8,867 nucleotides of DNA. Origin: CAYFSC01 sp964345695 (GTDB taxonomy: Bacteria > Bacteroidota > Rhodothermia > Rhodothermales > Salinibacteraceae). Of this stretch, positions 1 to 6,188 are shown in pieces (position 1 is the first letter of the stretch; each line of letters begins with the position of its first letter). The translations under genes were made by a program, and so were the position numbers. The stretch lies in assembly GCA_964345695.1 (NCBI GenBank), contig CAYFSC010000125.1:1-8867 (forward strand). The letters are read 5' to 3'. Under the pieces are notes generated by a model, which saw only the letters and a program-made list of their open reading frames with translations, was not told the origin of the DNA and did no database searches.

Positions 1-596
1 GCCGCGTCGGGGAGCGGCTCCTCGGTCGTGAGGGTCTCTTTGCCACCGACGGTGGTGCCCCACAGACCGCGGTTGATGGAGTACGCGGTCGTGTCGCCGG
101 GCACGTCGAAGCCGTGCTCTTCGAGGAAGGCGGTGGAGTCCGCCCGGCTCAGGCCGAGCTCGCGGATCGGGGCCAGCACCTCCAGGTCGTCGCCGAGGAT
201 CTGCAGCGCCACGTCGAAGCGCACCTGGTCGTTGCCCGCGCCGGTGGAGCCGTGGGCCACGGTGGTCGCGCCGAGCGTCTGTGCCACGTCGACAACGCCC
301 TGCGCCTGCACGACGCGCTCGGGCCCCACGCACAGCGGGTAGACGCCGCCGCGCTTCACGTTGCCCTTAATCAGGTAGCTGAGGTGGTCGTCGTACAACG
401 CCGCGCGTCCGTCGACGAGGTGGTGCGACGCGGCGCCGAGCTCGAGGGCGCGCTGCTCAATCGTCTCGGCCTCGCCCTCCGTCACGCCACCGGTGTTGAC
501 GGTGACGGTGTGGACGGGCGCGTCGTAGGTTTCCGAGAGGTAGGGGACGCAGAAGGACGTGTCGAGTCCTCCGCTAAAGGCAAGAACGATAGCCAT
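1..596 (-). CDS. argG: Argininosuccinate synthase, N-terminal part (cut by window edge)
   Basis: The gene joins citrulline (or an acylated analogue's product) and aspartate with ATP to give argininosuccinate, the penultimate step of arginine synthesis, in the cytoplasm. The 198 residues visible are about half of a typical 400-residue enzyme; the rest lies beyond base 1. The N terminus has the ATP pyrophosphatase loop SGGLDTS at residues 8-14. AHGSTGAGNDQVRFD is at 114-128, and YSINRGLWG with GGKETL at 172-188. These match my memory of the Bacteroidota branch of ArgG. I chose ATG 596 because the family begins a few residues before the nucleotide loop. An in-frame ATG at 632 would add 12 residues, but it lies inside a predicted leader hairpin. 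No clear Shine-Dalgarno sequence is present. A terminator hairpin lies only about 62 bases upstream, with an arginine-rich leader frame before it, so expression is probably set by attenuation. Confidence 0.96.
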   Translation of the reverse strand, partial: MAIVLAFSGGLDTSFCVPYLSETYDAPVHTVTVNTGGVTEGEAETIEQRALELGAASHHLVDGRAALYDDHLSYLIKGNVKRGGVYPLCVGPERVVQAQGVVDVAQTLGATTVAHGSTGAGNDQVRFDVALQILGDDLEVLAPIRELGLSRADSTAFLEEHGFDVPGDTTAYSINRGLWGTTVGGKETLTTEEPLPDA

Positions 597-606
597 GGAT
601 CGCGTA

Positions 607-657
607 CGTTTCAGGTGGGTGGGATTGCACATGCGCTGCGCAACGGAGCCTGAAACG
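607..657 (-). promoter_or_regulatory. Nested stem-loop in the argG leader between terminator and start codon
   Basis: On the minus strand the outer arms CGTTTCAGG (657-649) and CCTGAAACG (615-607) are perfectly complementary over 9 bp. Inside them TTGCGCA (643-637) pairs with TGTGCAA (631-625) over 7 bp with one G-U pair and a 5-base loop. The outer arm ends about 10 bases before ATG 596, so the structure could occlude ribosome entry. Its 5' part overlaps GGCTCC (650-645), which can instead pair with GGAGCC in the terminator's 3' arm. The role is inferred; only the complementarity is seen. Confidence 0.5.
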
Positions 658-658
658 C

Positions 659-690
659 AAAAAGCGCCGGCTCCTTGCGGAACCAGCGCT
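659..690 (-). terminator. Rho-independent terminator in the argG leader (attenuator stem 3:4)
   Basis: Read on the minus strand, AGCGCTGGTTCC (690-679) pairs with GGAGCCGGCGCT (674-663) over 12 bp, including two G-U pairs. The tetraloop is GCAA, of the stable GNRA class. A run of U follows directly (662-659). The pairing is poorer on the plus strand (two C-A mismatches), so the element is oriented toward argG. It could end transcripts from the lipoprotein gene, but that gene stops almost 290 bases earlier. I see no clear promoter between the hairpin and argG, which favours a conditional terminator. Confidence 0.8.
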
Positions 691-814
691 CAATAGGGGG
701 GCGGGCTGCCCGATCAAATGGTGTGCATGACTTATACAGCCATCACGTGCCCGATTCGCCGATTCCGTCCATACAAATCCACGTACGTCGATCACGACGT
801 CGGCGAATGCGGGC
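659..814 (-). promoter_or_regulatory. Candidate arginine transcription attenuator upstream of argG
   Basis: Four segments can pair in competing ways on the minus strand. Segment 1, GCCCGCATTCGCCG (814-801), lies in the arginine codons of the leader frame. It pairs with segment 2, CGGCGAATCGGGC (761-749), over 13 bp with one bulged C. Segment 2', CGGAATCGGCG (767-757), pairs without a break over 11 bp (two wobbles) with segment 3, CGCTGGTTCCG (688-678). Segment 3 is the 5' arm of the terminator, which otherwise pairs with segment 4 (674-663). A ribosome stalled on the Arg codons would cover segment 1 and allow the 2:3 antiterminator. A ribosome reaching the stop at 745-743 would cover segment 2, and the terminator would form. 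This reproduces the layout of his/leu/trp-type attenuators. The pairings are read from the sequence; the mechanism is inferred. Confidence 0.68.
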
Positions 815-838
815 GGTATGGACGGCGGCGGTTTTCAT
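743..838 (-). CDS. Candidate arginine-rich leader peptide of the argG attenuator
   Basis: This 31-codon frame starts at ATG 838 (codons ATG AAA ACC) and ends at TGA 745-743, between the lipoprotein gene and argG on their strand. Residues 10-18 read RIRRRRDRR: seven arginines in nine codons, using CGC, CGA and CGT. The next residues, TWIC, begin an unremarkable tail. Leader peptides of attenuated amino-acid operons carry runs of the regulated amino acid, and here the next gene makes the arginine precursor. The Arg codons overlap segment 1 of the RNA structure and the stop codon falls just past segment 2, as the model requires. An in-frame ATG at 898 would give a 51-residue version. Neither start has a good Shine-Dalgarno sequence. 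A chance arginine run in a CG-rich stretch is the main alternative. Confidence 0.6.
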   Translation of the reverse strand: MKTAAVHTARIRRRRDRRTWICMDGIGESGT

Positions 839-913
839 TGTGCATCCACGGTAACCGGCGGCTGAACCGGATGCAAGCCGATTTGCCTCCGCTACCATGA
901 ACAAATTGTTAAG

Positions 914-925
914 GGAAGCGCTTCC
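914..925. other. Perfect 12-bp palindrome GGAAGCGCTTCC
   Basis: The palindrome has a central CG step and resembles operators bound by LacI-family repressors. It lies in the gap between the lipoprotein stop and the arginine leader frame, about 75 bases upstream of ATG 838, where a promoter for the argG leader would be expected. No regulator gene is in view and no clear promoter was recognised next to it. The bases are certain; the operator role is a guess. Confidence 0.3.
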
Positions 926-977
926 GAAGAATTGACCCCTCGCCGTAACCGTCTGTGTCTGCGTCGAACCGGGACAG

Positions 978-1499
978 TCACGAATCGTCACGAAGGGCGT
1001 GTACGGTTCCCGACAGAATGAGCGACGGCTCGGTGGCGGGCACGCCGTCGAAGGTGCCCTCCATGTGCAGAGAAAACGTGACGCCGACGGCTCCCGCCGA
1101 GACGTACGAGACCCGAAGGCTACCGGCGGTAGCATGGAAGTCGCCAGTTTGCGTGACGAGAAACGCGTTCAGGCCCGGCCGTGTGCCCGTGCGCTCCACG
1201 CCCAGCAACTCGGCATCCACGACCTCGTACGTGCGGAGTGCGAGCGTCCGCGGCTCCAGGTCCACCGATACACCACGCACCGAGTCGATGTCAAGCTCCA
1301 GCCCGACGAGCATGCTGTCGGCGAGACGGTAGCGGGCCCGTCCGCGCAGCGTATCGGTCAGGGCGCCGTCCAGCGTCATTTCAAACCGTCCCTCGGGCGT
1401 CGGAGGTGCCGTGCCCTCCGTTTTCGAGCACCCGAGGCTCCCCACGCATACAGCCAGTAGGATCCAGACGACAGTAGCAATCGGGGGGCGGGTCGACAT
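978..1499 (-). CDS. Small predicted lipoprotein, unknown function
   Basis: This 173-residue protein is not recognised. I start it at ATG 1499, which gives a lipoprotein-like leader: Arg4, a hydrophobic stretch at about residues 7-22, then SLGC with the probable lipidated Cys24. The -3 residue is Ser, a little unusual for a lipobox. A Thr/Pro-rich linker follows, then a mature domain that looks mostly beta strand, with short alternating hydrophobic runs and repeated turns. The C-terminal half has repeated strand-plus-glycine patterns such as GDFHATAGSLRVS and SLHMEGTFDG. That pattern is common in Bacteroidota surface lipoproteins with immunoglobulin-like or sandwich folds, but I cannot name a family. 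Longer in-frame starts exist upstream, but they would bury the signal sequence. It is divergent from psuG and lies upstream of the argG leader on the same strand with a gap of about 140 bases to the leader frame. No enzyme motif is visible. Confidence 0.75.
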   Translation of the reverse strand: MSTRPPIATVVWILLAVCVGSLGCSKTEGTAPPTPEGRFEMTLDGALTDTLRGRARYRLADSMLVGLELDIDSVRGVSVDLEPRTLALRTYEVVDAELLGVERTGTRPGLNAFLVTQTGDFHATAGSLRVSYVSAGAVGVTFSLHMEGTFDGVPATEPSLILSGTVHALRDDS

Positions 1500-1534
1500 G
1501 CAGATAAGGAGCGGCGGGCGGGACATTCTCGTTT

Positions 1535-1567
1535 GCAATCTACGATGCATTCCGCCCCGGTGGCAAA
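1535..1567 (-). promoter_or_regulatory. Possible Bacteroidota-type promoter for the lipoprotein gene
   Basis: On the minus strand TTTG (1567-1564) is followed after 21 bases by TAGATTGC (1542-1535). The Bacteroidota consensus is TTTG, 19-21 bases, TAnnTTTG. The upstream box and spacing fit; the downstream box keeps TA and the first T of TTTG but departs at the end. Transcription would start roughly 30 bases before ATG 1499. This is a weak call. Confidence 0.25.
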
Positions 1568-1578
1568 CACGGAAGGAT

Positions 1579-1599
1579 GGACCGGCGGTGCATCGGTCC
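1579..1599 (+). other. Short hairpin upstream of psuG
   Basis: GGACCG (1579-1584) and CGGTCC (1594-1599) are perfect complements around a 9-base loop. They end about a dozen bases before the GGAG at 1612-1615 that serves the psuG GTG start. It could be a leader hairpin or chance in GC-rich DNA. Confidence 0.25.
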
Positions 1600-1623
1600 G
1601 GAACCCGCCCTGGAGCGTATTTC

Positions 1624-2538
1624 GTGAGAACAGTATTGTCCTCCGAACGGATCGTCGCCCCGTCCATGCCACCTCGTGTCGCGCTGGAATCGACCGTCAT
1701 TGCCCACGGACTGCCGCATCCCGCAAACGTGGAGACGGCCTTCGCCATGGAGCGGGCCGTGGCCGAGGCGGGAGCTGTACCGAAGACCTTCGGCCTGATT
1801 GGCGGCGAGGTTGTCGTCGGACTCTCCGGCGACCAAATTCGCCATCTGGCGACCGCAGACGATGTGCGGAAGACGAGCCTTCACACGCTCCCCGCAGTGG
1901 CTGTCGAGGAGCAGGACGGTGCGACGACGGTGGCGGCGACCCTGCATCTCGCGCACCGCGCCGGCTTCCGGGTGATGGCAACCGGGGGCATCGGCGGCGT
2001 GCACCGGAGCCCTGGGGACGAGCCAGCGCGGGACGTAAGTGCGGACCTGGAGGCGCTGCGCACGCTTCCGATGGGGATCGTCTGCTCCGGCGCCAAGGTT
2101 ATTCTGGATCTTCCCGCCACGCGAGAACGCCTGGAGTCGTACGGCATCACGGTCGTCGGCTACCGGACGGACATGCTGCCCGCGTTCGTTTGCACGTCGA
2201 GCGGGTTGCCCGTGGACGTGCGCTGCGACACTCCGGAAGCCGTGGCCGACGTCGTGAAGCATCACCGCAACCTGGACCTCCCCGGCGCCGTTCTGGTCGC
2301 CGTCCCGCCCCCTGAGGACGTGGCGCTCGACCGCGCAGCGCTGGCGCCCGCCATCGAACGGGCTCTACGTGACGCGGAGGCAGCAGGCATCGAAGCCGCA
2401 GCCGTCACGCCGTTTCTGCTCGACCGCCTGCAGACGCTCGCAGGCGATCGCGTTTTGGCGGCGAACCGCGCGCTTCTGGTTCGCAACGCAAGCGTAGCCG
2501 CCGACATTGCGACTGCTCTCACGGCTTCTCACTCATGA
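1624..2538 (+). CDS. psuG: Pseudouridine-5'-phosphate glycosidase
   Basis: The enzyme reversibly splits the C-C glycosidic bond of pseudouridine 5'-phosphate into uracil and ribose 5-phosphate, in pseudouridine salvage in the cytoplasm. Numbered from GTG 1624 it has 304 residues, close to the family's usual 300-312. The start of the domain, RVALESTVIAHG, holds the conserved Glu22. Lys83 sits in DVRKTSLHTLP, and ATGGIGGVHR at 119-128 precedes DVSAD, with the metal-binding Asp141. Lys158 lies in CSGAKVILDL. These align with the Glu31, Lys93, Asp149 and Lys166 I recall for E. coli PsuG. GTG 1624 has a GGAG at 1612-1615 with an 8-base spacer. ATG 1666 would start only five residues before the catalytic Glu and leave a short N terminus (290 residues). 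The partner kinase gene psuK and a nucleoside transporter are not adjacent. The frame is intact. Confidence 0.93.
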   Translation: MRTVLSSERIVAPSMPPRVALESTVIAHGLPHPANVETAFAMERAVAEAGAVPKTFGLIGGEVVVGLSGDQIRHLATADDVRKTSLHTLPAVAVEEQDGATTVAATLHLAHRAGFRVMATGGIGGVHRSPGDEPARDVSADLEALRTLPMGIVCSGAKVILDLPATRERLESYGITVVGYRTDMLPAFVCTSSGLPVDVRCDTPEAVADVVKHHRNLDLPGAVLVAVPPPEDVALDRAALAPAIERALRDAEAAGIEAAAVTPFLLDRLQTLAGDRVLAANRALLVRNASVAADIATALTASHS

Positions 2539-2628
2539 TGCGATCAACGCAGCGCCCCAAGCCCCTCTCTGCATCCGCCCGTGCCCTTGCGCTGTTTGTC
2601 ATGAACGCACGATGATTCCATACCGAGC

Positions 2629-2640
2629 GACCACTTGGTC
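2629..2640. other. Imperfect palindrome GACCACTTGGTC between psuG and the AhpD-like gene
   Basis: Ten of the 12 bases are symmetric. The site lies about 120 bases upstream of the AhpD-like gene, in a 223-base spacer where no gene, clear promoter or strong terminator was found. It could be a regulator site for the downstream gene or chance. Confidence 0.15.
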
Positions 2641-2761
2641 ACATTCCGCGCCGTAACACGCGAGCGCACTCCGCAAACAGACCGGTCCCCGCGCGAGGGA
2701 ATCCTCTCGTCGCTGCGGGAGACCATCGCATTCTGTTCCACCCATCCACGACCGACCCATT

Positions 2762-3280
2762 ATGGCTACCACCGCTGTGCAGGATCAAGCCGCAGAAGTT
2801 CAGAATCAGGCCGAGCAGGCCTTCGGTTTTGTGCCGAACTTGATCACGGAAATGACGGACCACAACCCGGCCGTCGGCGCGGCGTACCTGAGCGCCAACG
2901 GCGCCCTCGAAGACGGCGTGCTTACCCCGGCTGAGCAGCAGGCCGTCATCCTCGCCGTTTCCAGCTACAACGACTGCCACTACTGCACGAAAGCGCACGC
3001 GGCAGCGGGCCAGCAGGCCGGGCTCAGCGCCCAAACGGTGAACACGATCAACGCAGGCGGTCTGCCCGGCGACGAGCGGCTGCAGACGCTCGTGCAGGCC
3101 ACGCGCAAGGTCCTCGGCAAGCGCGGCTGGCTCTCCGACACCGACCTCTCCGACCTGGAGGTACAGGGCATCGACCGCGGCGAGCTCTACGAGATCGTGA
3201 CTCTCATCGGCGCCAAGACGATCAGCAACTACATCAACCACATCGCCGGAACGGAAGTGGACGAGCCGTTCCGTCAGTGA
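2762..3280 (+). CDS. Carboxymuconolactone decarboxylase/AhpD-like family protein
   Basis: This 172-residue protein belongs to the all-helical CMD/AhpD superfamily, whose members use a cysteine pair as a peroxidase or disulfide-reducing centre. The signature is plain: TPAEQQAVILAVSSYN, then CHYC with Cys72 and Cys75, then His79 in TKAHA. A Gln sits 12 residues before the first cysteine, where AhpD has its proton-relay Glu; a Glu is two residues earlier (Glu58). The N-terminal FGFVPNLITEM and the C-terminal helix with GAKTISNYINHI are typical of the peroxidase-related members. The protein has no signal peptide, so it should be cytoplasmic. ATG 2762 begins MATTAV and has no Shine-Dalgarno sequence. 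The family is established by motif, but the substrate cannot be told. It is not in an operon with psuG (223-base gap) and converges on the S9 peptidase. Confidence 0.9.
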   Translation: MATTAVQDQAAEVQNQAEQAFGFVPNLITEMTDHNPAVGAAYLSANGALEDGVLTPAEQQAVILAVSSYNDCHYCTKAHAAAGQQAGLSAQTVNTINAGGLPGDERLQTLVQATRKVLGKRGWLSDTDLSDLEVQGIDRGELYEIVTLIGAKTISNYINHIAGTEVDEPFRQ

Positions 3281-3355
3281 GGGAAACTTCTCCTCCCTCG
3301 CTTTCTCCACGTCGTTGAGGCGTTTTCGGAAGCGCGTGAGGCGTGGGAGAGGGAG

Positions 3356-3391
3356 AATGGGAGCAGGGGAGTGCTCTTCTCCCCCTCCATT
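3356..3391 (+). terminator. Hairpin downstream of the AhpD-like gene
   Basis: AATGG (3356-3360) pairs with CCATT (3387-3391), and GGGGAG (3366-3371) with CTCCCC (3379-3384), across a small internal loop. It lies between converging genes. No T run follows, so it may be a transcript-end stabiliser rather than a true intrinsic terminator. Confidence 0.35.
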
Positions 3392-3404
3392 CCGGACCAA
3401 CGAC

Positions 3405-3440
3405 AGAAGGCGCTGGGCCGCACGGGCTCCAGCGCCTTCT
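3405..3440. terminator. Strong hairpin, probable bidirectional terminator of converging genes
   Basis: AGAAGGCGCTGG (3405-3416) and CCAGCGCCTTCT (3429-3440) are perfect 12-bp complements around a 12-base loop. The arm ends in CTTCT exactly where the N gap begins, so any T run on the plus strand is hidden. On the minus strand the stem is followed by TTCTGTCGTT. It is placed where both the AhpD-like gene and the S9 peptidase gene need to end. Confidence 0.6.
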
Positions 3441-3540
3441 NNNNNNNNNNNNNNNNNNNNNNNNNNNNNNNNNNNNNNNNNNNNNNNNNNNNNNNNNNNN
3501 NNNNNNNNNNNNNNNNNNNNNNNNNNNNNNNNNNNNNNNN
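3441..3540. other. Assembly gap (100 N)
   Basis: Exactly 100 unknown bases, a conventional placeholder length, so the true distance is probably not known. The gap begins at the end of a perfect hairpin arm and ends 14 bases before the peptidase stop codon. It appears to fall in the intergenic region and not to interrupt either flanking gene. Confidence 0.98.
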
Positions 3541-3554
3541 CCCCCGCGCTGAAG

Positions 3555-5909
3555 TTACTCCGTCGCGCCCACGAGCGGTTCGTCTTCGACGAGCGACTCT
3601 TCAACAAACTCGGTGAGCTTCGTAAAGAGATGCAGGCGCGTGGTGCCCCCCGCGATGCTGTGAGTTTTCTTCGGATAGAGCATGAAGGAGAACTGCCTGT
3701 TGGCCTCCTGTAGACGCTGGACCATCTGCACGGTGTGCTGCACGTGCACGTTGTCGTCGAAGTCGCCGTGCACGAGGATCAGGTCTTGATCAGCGCGGAG
3801 GCTGTCGGCGTAGGTCAGGGGCGCGCCTCGTTTGTAGCCCTCTCCATTCGTCTGCGGGGTCGACATGTAGCGCTCCGTGTAGATCGTGTCGTAGAAGCGC
3901 CAGTCCGTGACCGGCGCCACCGAGAGCCCGGCGTGGAAGGTGTCGGGCCCCTCGCCGGTGAGCATCGACATGAGCGTCATGTACCCGCCGTAGCTCCAGC
4001 CCCAGATGCCGATGCGGTCGTTGTCGACCCACGTCGAGTCGGCCAGCTGCTGGGCGGCGGCGATCTGGTCGGCCGCCTCCGGCTGGCCCAGTTGCTCGAA
4101 CGGCACGTCTTGGAAGGCCTTGCCGCGCCCGCCGGTGCCGCGGTTGTCGACGCTCACGACGACCACATTGTAGGTCTCGGCAAGGTACTGGTGCCACAGC
4201 ATGCGAGAGCCGCCCCACTGATTGGTGACCGTCTGCACGCCGGGCCCGCCGTAGACATACATGAGGACGGGATACTCGCGCGTCCGCTCGAAGTCGTTCG
4301 GCTTCAGGACGTAGGCGTTCAACGGCGTGCCGTCGGCGGCCGCGACGCTCGTAAACTGCGGCGCGGGCAGGTCGAGCGCGGCGAGGCGCTGCTCGAGGGC
4401 CTCGTTGTCTTGCAGCACCGAGAGCTGCGTGCCGTCGGCCTGGTGGAGCGTCCACGTCGGCGGCTCCGTGACGCTCGAATGCTGGTCGATGTAGTAGCGG
4501 AGATCCGTCGACATGTTGATGCTGTGCCAGCCCTCGGTAGAGGTGACGCGCTCGGGTTCCATGGCCGCCTCGTGCGCACCCATCGACACGCCGACCTGGT
4601 AGAGCTGTCGCTCGATGGAGGTGTCGCGCGCGGCGGTGAAGTAGGCAACGAGGCGCTCTTCGTCGATTCCGTGGAAACGCGTCACCTCCCAATTGCCGTC
4701 CGTGATGGGGCCGACGTACGACCCGTCGTTGCGGTACAGGTGGATGTGGTTGTAGCCAGTGCGCTCGGAGAGGAAGACGAAGTGCTCGCCGTCGCCGAGA
4801 AACTGAAACTTGCCGTCCTCGATGTCGATGTACGTGTCGTTGTTCTCCTCCAGAATCGTGGCCGTTCTGCCGCTCTGCGGGTCGCCGTACATGAGGTCGA
4901 GGGTGTTCTGCCCACGGTTCAGGCGGTACATCCACACGCGGTGGGTCCCGTCGATCTCCGGCGTCCAGCCCATGCGGGCGAGATACTCGTCGGGATCGGT
5001 CGCTTCTTCCTCTTTTGTAAGACCGGGGTCCCACGTGTCCGTCTCAAAATAGGTGATGGCCTGCGGCTGGCCGCTCTGCGTCGTGTCGACCGCGCTCATG
5101 TCCACGACGCCGATTTTGATCTCACTGTTGACCTCGCCCGCCTTCGGATACCGGAATCGCTTGTACTCCGGATAGCGGGTCGTGTAGTCCGTCATCGCAA
5201 ACTCGCGCGTGTCCGACTCGTCGAGCTTAAAGAACGCGATGTGGGTGCCGTCCGGGCTCCATGTGAACCCGTCCCGCAGGCCGAACTCCTCCTCGTAGAC
5301 CCAGTCGAACGTGCCGTTGATGATCGACCCGTCGGCGCCGTCGGTCGTGAGTGCGGTTTCCGCGCCGGTTTCCAGATTCTTGACGTACAGGTTGCGCTCG
5401 CGGACGAACGCGACCTTCGTGGCGCTCGGGTTGAACTTGGCGAACATCTGATGGCCTGCCTCGCGCGACGCCACCGGCGTGAGCGTCTGGCGCTCCAGAT
5501 TGTAGATGTAGTAGTAGCCCTTCGTTTTGTAGCGCCACACGCGCACGGCGTCGGTAAAAATGAGCACCTTCGAGCCGTCCGCGCTGTACTGGTAGTCCTC
5601 AATTGTAATGAGGCGATCCACGTCGTCGGCGCGCAGGTTTGTCCCGTCAATCAGACGCGTCCGCGCCTCCGTCTCCAGGTTATAGCGGATCAAATGCGTG
5701 GCGTCAGAAGCCGAGTCCGGCTCGATGAACGTGATGACCGGGCCCTGCTCCGCCCAACGTCCGCCTTCAAACGTTTCAGGCGCGAGCTGATTAGACGCAT
5801 GAATGGCACGGAGCGTGAGTGCGTCCGGGGCCTGCTGAGCACGGACCGGGACGCTGGCCATCAGCAGAGCGAGGGACGCAATCCAGAAAACAAACCGGCG
5901 AGGGAGCAT
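3555..5909 (-). CDS. Secreted dipeptidyl-peptidase IV-like S9 serine peptidase
   Basis: The protein should release X-Pro (or X-Ala) dipeptides from peptide N termini, probably in the periplasm. Starting at ATG 5909 gives 784 residues with a signal peptide: Arg4-Arg5, a hydrophobic core at about 6-20, and likely cleavage after Ala24 (VRA/QQ). An eight-bladed propeller-type domain fills roughly residues 80-540. It carries VWRY with Arg126 and DWVYEEE at 202-208, which match the substrate-anchoring Arg125 and Glu205/Glu206 of human DPP4. The C-terminal alpha/beta hydrolase has GWSYGGY with nucleophile Ser639, DDN with Asp718 (Asn720 also kept), and His750 in KKTHS. Spacings between the triad residues are nearly those of the human enzyme. 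The length is slightly above that of many bacterial DPP4s. A longer open frame to 6071 exists, but it would bury the signal sequence. The gene stands alone, divergent from alr. The specificity call rests on the Arg/Glu/Glu set. Confidence 0.93.
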   Translation of the reverse strand: MLPRRFVFWIASLALLMASVPVRAQQAPDALTLRAIHASNQLAPETFEGGRWAEQGPVITFIEPDSASDATHLIRYNLETEARTRLIDGTNLRADDVDRLITIEDYQYSADGSKVLIFTDAVRVWRYKTKGYYYIYNLERQTLTPVASREAGHQMFAKFNPSATKVAFVRERNLYVKNLETGAETALTTDGADGSIINGTFDWVYEEEFGLRDGFTWSPDGTHIAFFKLDESDTREFAMTDYTTRYPEYKRFRYPKAGEVNSEIKIGVVDMSAVDTTQSGQPQAITYFETDTWDPGLTKEEEATDPDEYLARMGWTPEIDGTHRVWMYRLNRGQNTLDLMYGDPQSGRTATILEENNDTYIDIEDGKFQFLGDGEHFVFLSERTGYNHIHLYRNDGSYVGPITDGNWEVTRFHGIDEERLVAYFTAARDTSIERQLYQVGVSMGAHEAAMEPERVTSTEGWHSINMSTDLRYYIDQHSSVTEPPTWTLHQADGTQLSVLQDNEALEQRLAALDLPAPQFTSVAAADGTPLNAYVLKPNDFERTREYPVLMYVYGGPGVQTVTNQWGGSRMLWHQYLAETYNVVVVSVDNRGTGGRGKAFQDVPFEQLGQPEAADQIAAAQQLADSTWVDNDRIGIWGWSYGGYMTLMSMLTGEGPDTFHAGLSVAPVTDWRFYDTIYTERYMSTPQTNGEGYKRGAPLTYADSLRADQDLILVHGDFDDNVHVQHTVQMVQRLQEANRQFSFMLYPKKTHSIAGGTTRLHLFTKLTEFVEESLVEDEPLVGATE

Positions 5910-6188
5910 GGGCGGACAACGGGGTTCGGTAGATGAAACGAGAACAAGGCGGCGACCTCTACGAACGCCGGGCGGGAAAGTATCCCGACGCGATCCACCG
6001 GGCTTTCGTCGGAACTCCGGGCGTGTCAGCCCGCAGAATAGCAGGGTGCCTCCAAAGCTCGGAACCATCACCCCAGGCCCGACTTACACGTTGTCTGCAA
6101 ACGACTTCTTTAAATCCGCACGCAATCTTCACGCGCCATCGGACCCTCCACTGCGCACACGACCGATCTGGTAACGGCGACCGTCGAC

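Noticed and set aside
114..653. 179-codon plus-strand frame at the window start
   Set aside because: It is antisense to argG, whose motifs are unambiguous, and its composition is that of a shadow frame.
723..737. TGCATGACTTATACA as a possible ArgR box for argG
   Set aside because: Only 10 of 14 symmetric positions match and the core departs from the usual ARG box. It also lies within the leader transcript, downstream of the leader peptide, so it would be an odd operator site.
718..900. 60-codon plus-strand frame between argG and the lipoprotein gene
   Set aside because: No motif, no ribosome site, and it lies opposite the better-supported arginine leader and attenuator.
1540..2265. 241-codon minus-strand frame
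   Set aside because: It overlaps psuG in antisense and has no recognisable motif; psuG carries its conserved residues.
3735..5936. Open frame of 733 codons on the plus strand opposite the S9 peptidase
   Set aside because: It is antisense to a gene with a complete catalytic triad and family motifs. The product is low-complexity (Val, Arg, His, Ala rich) and has the character of a reverse-frame shadow in GC-rich DNA.
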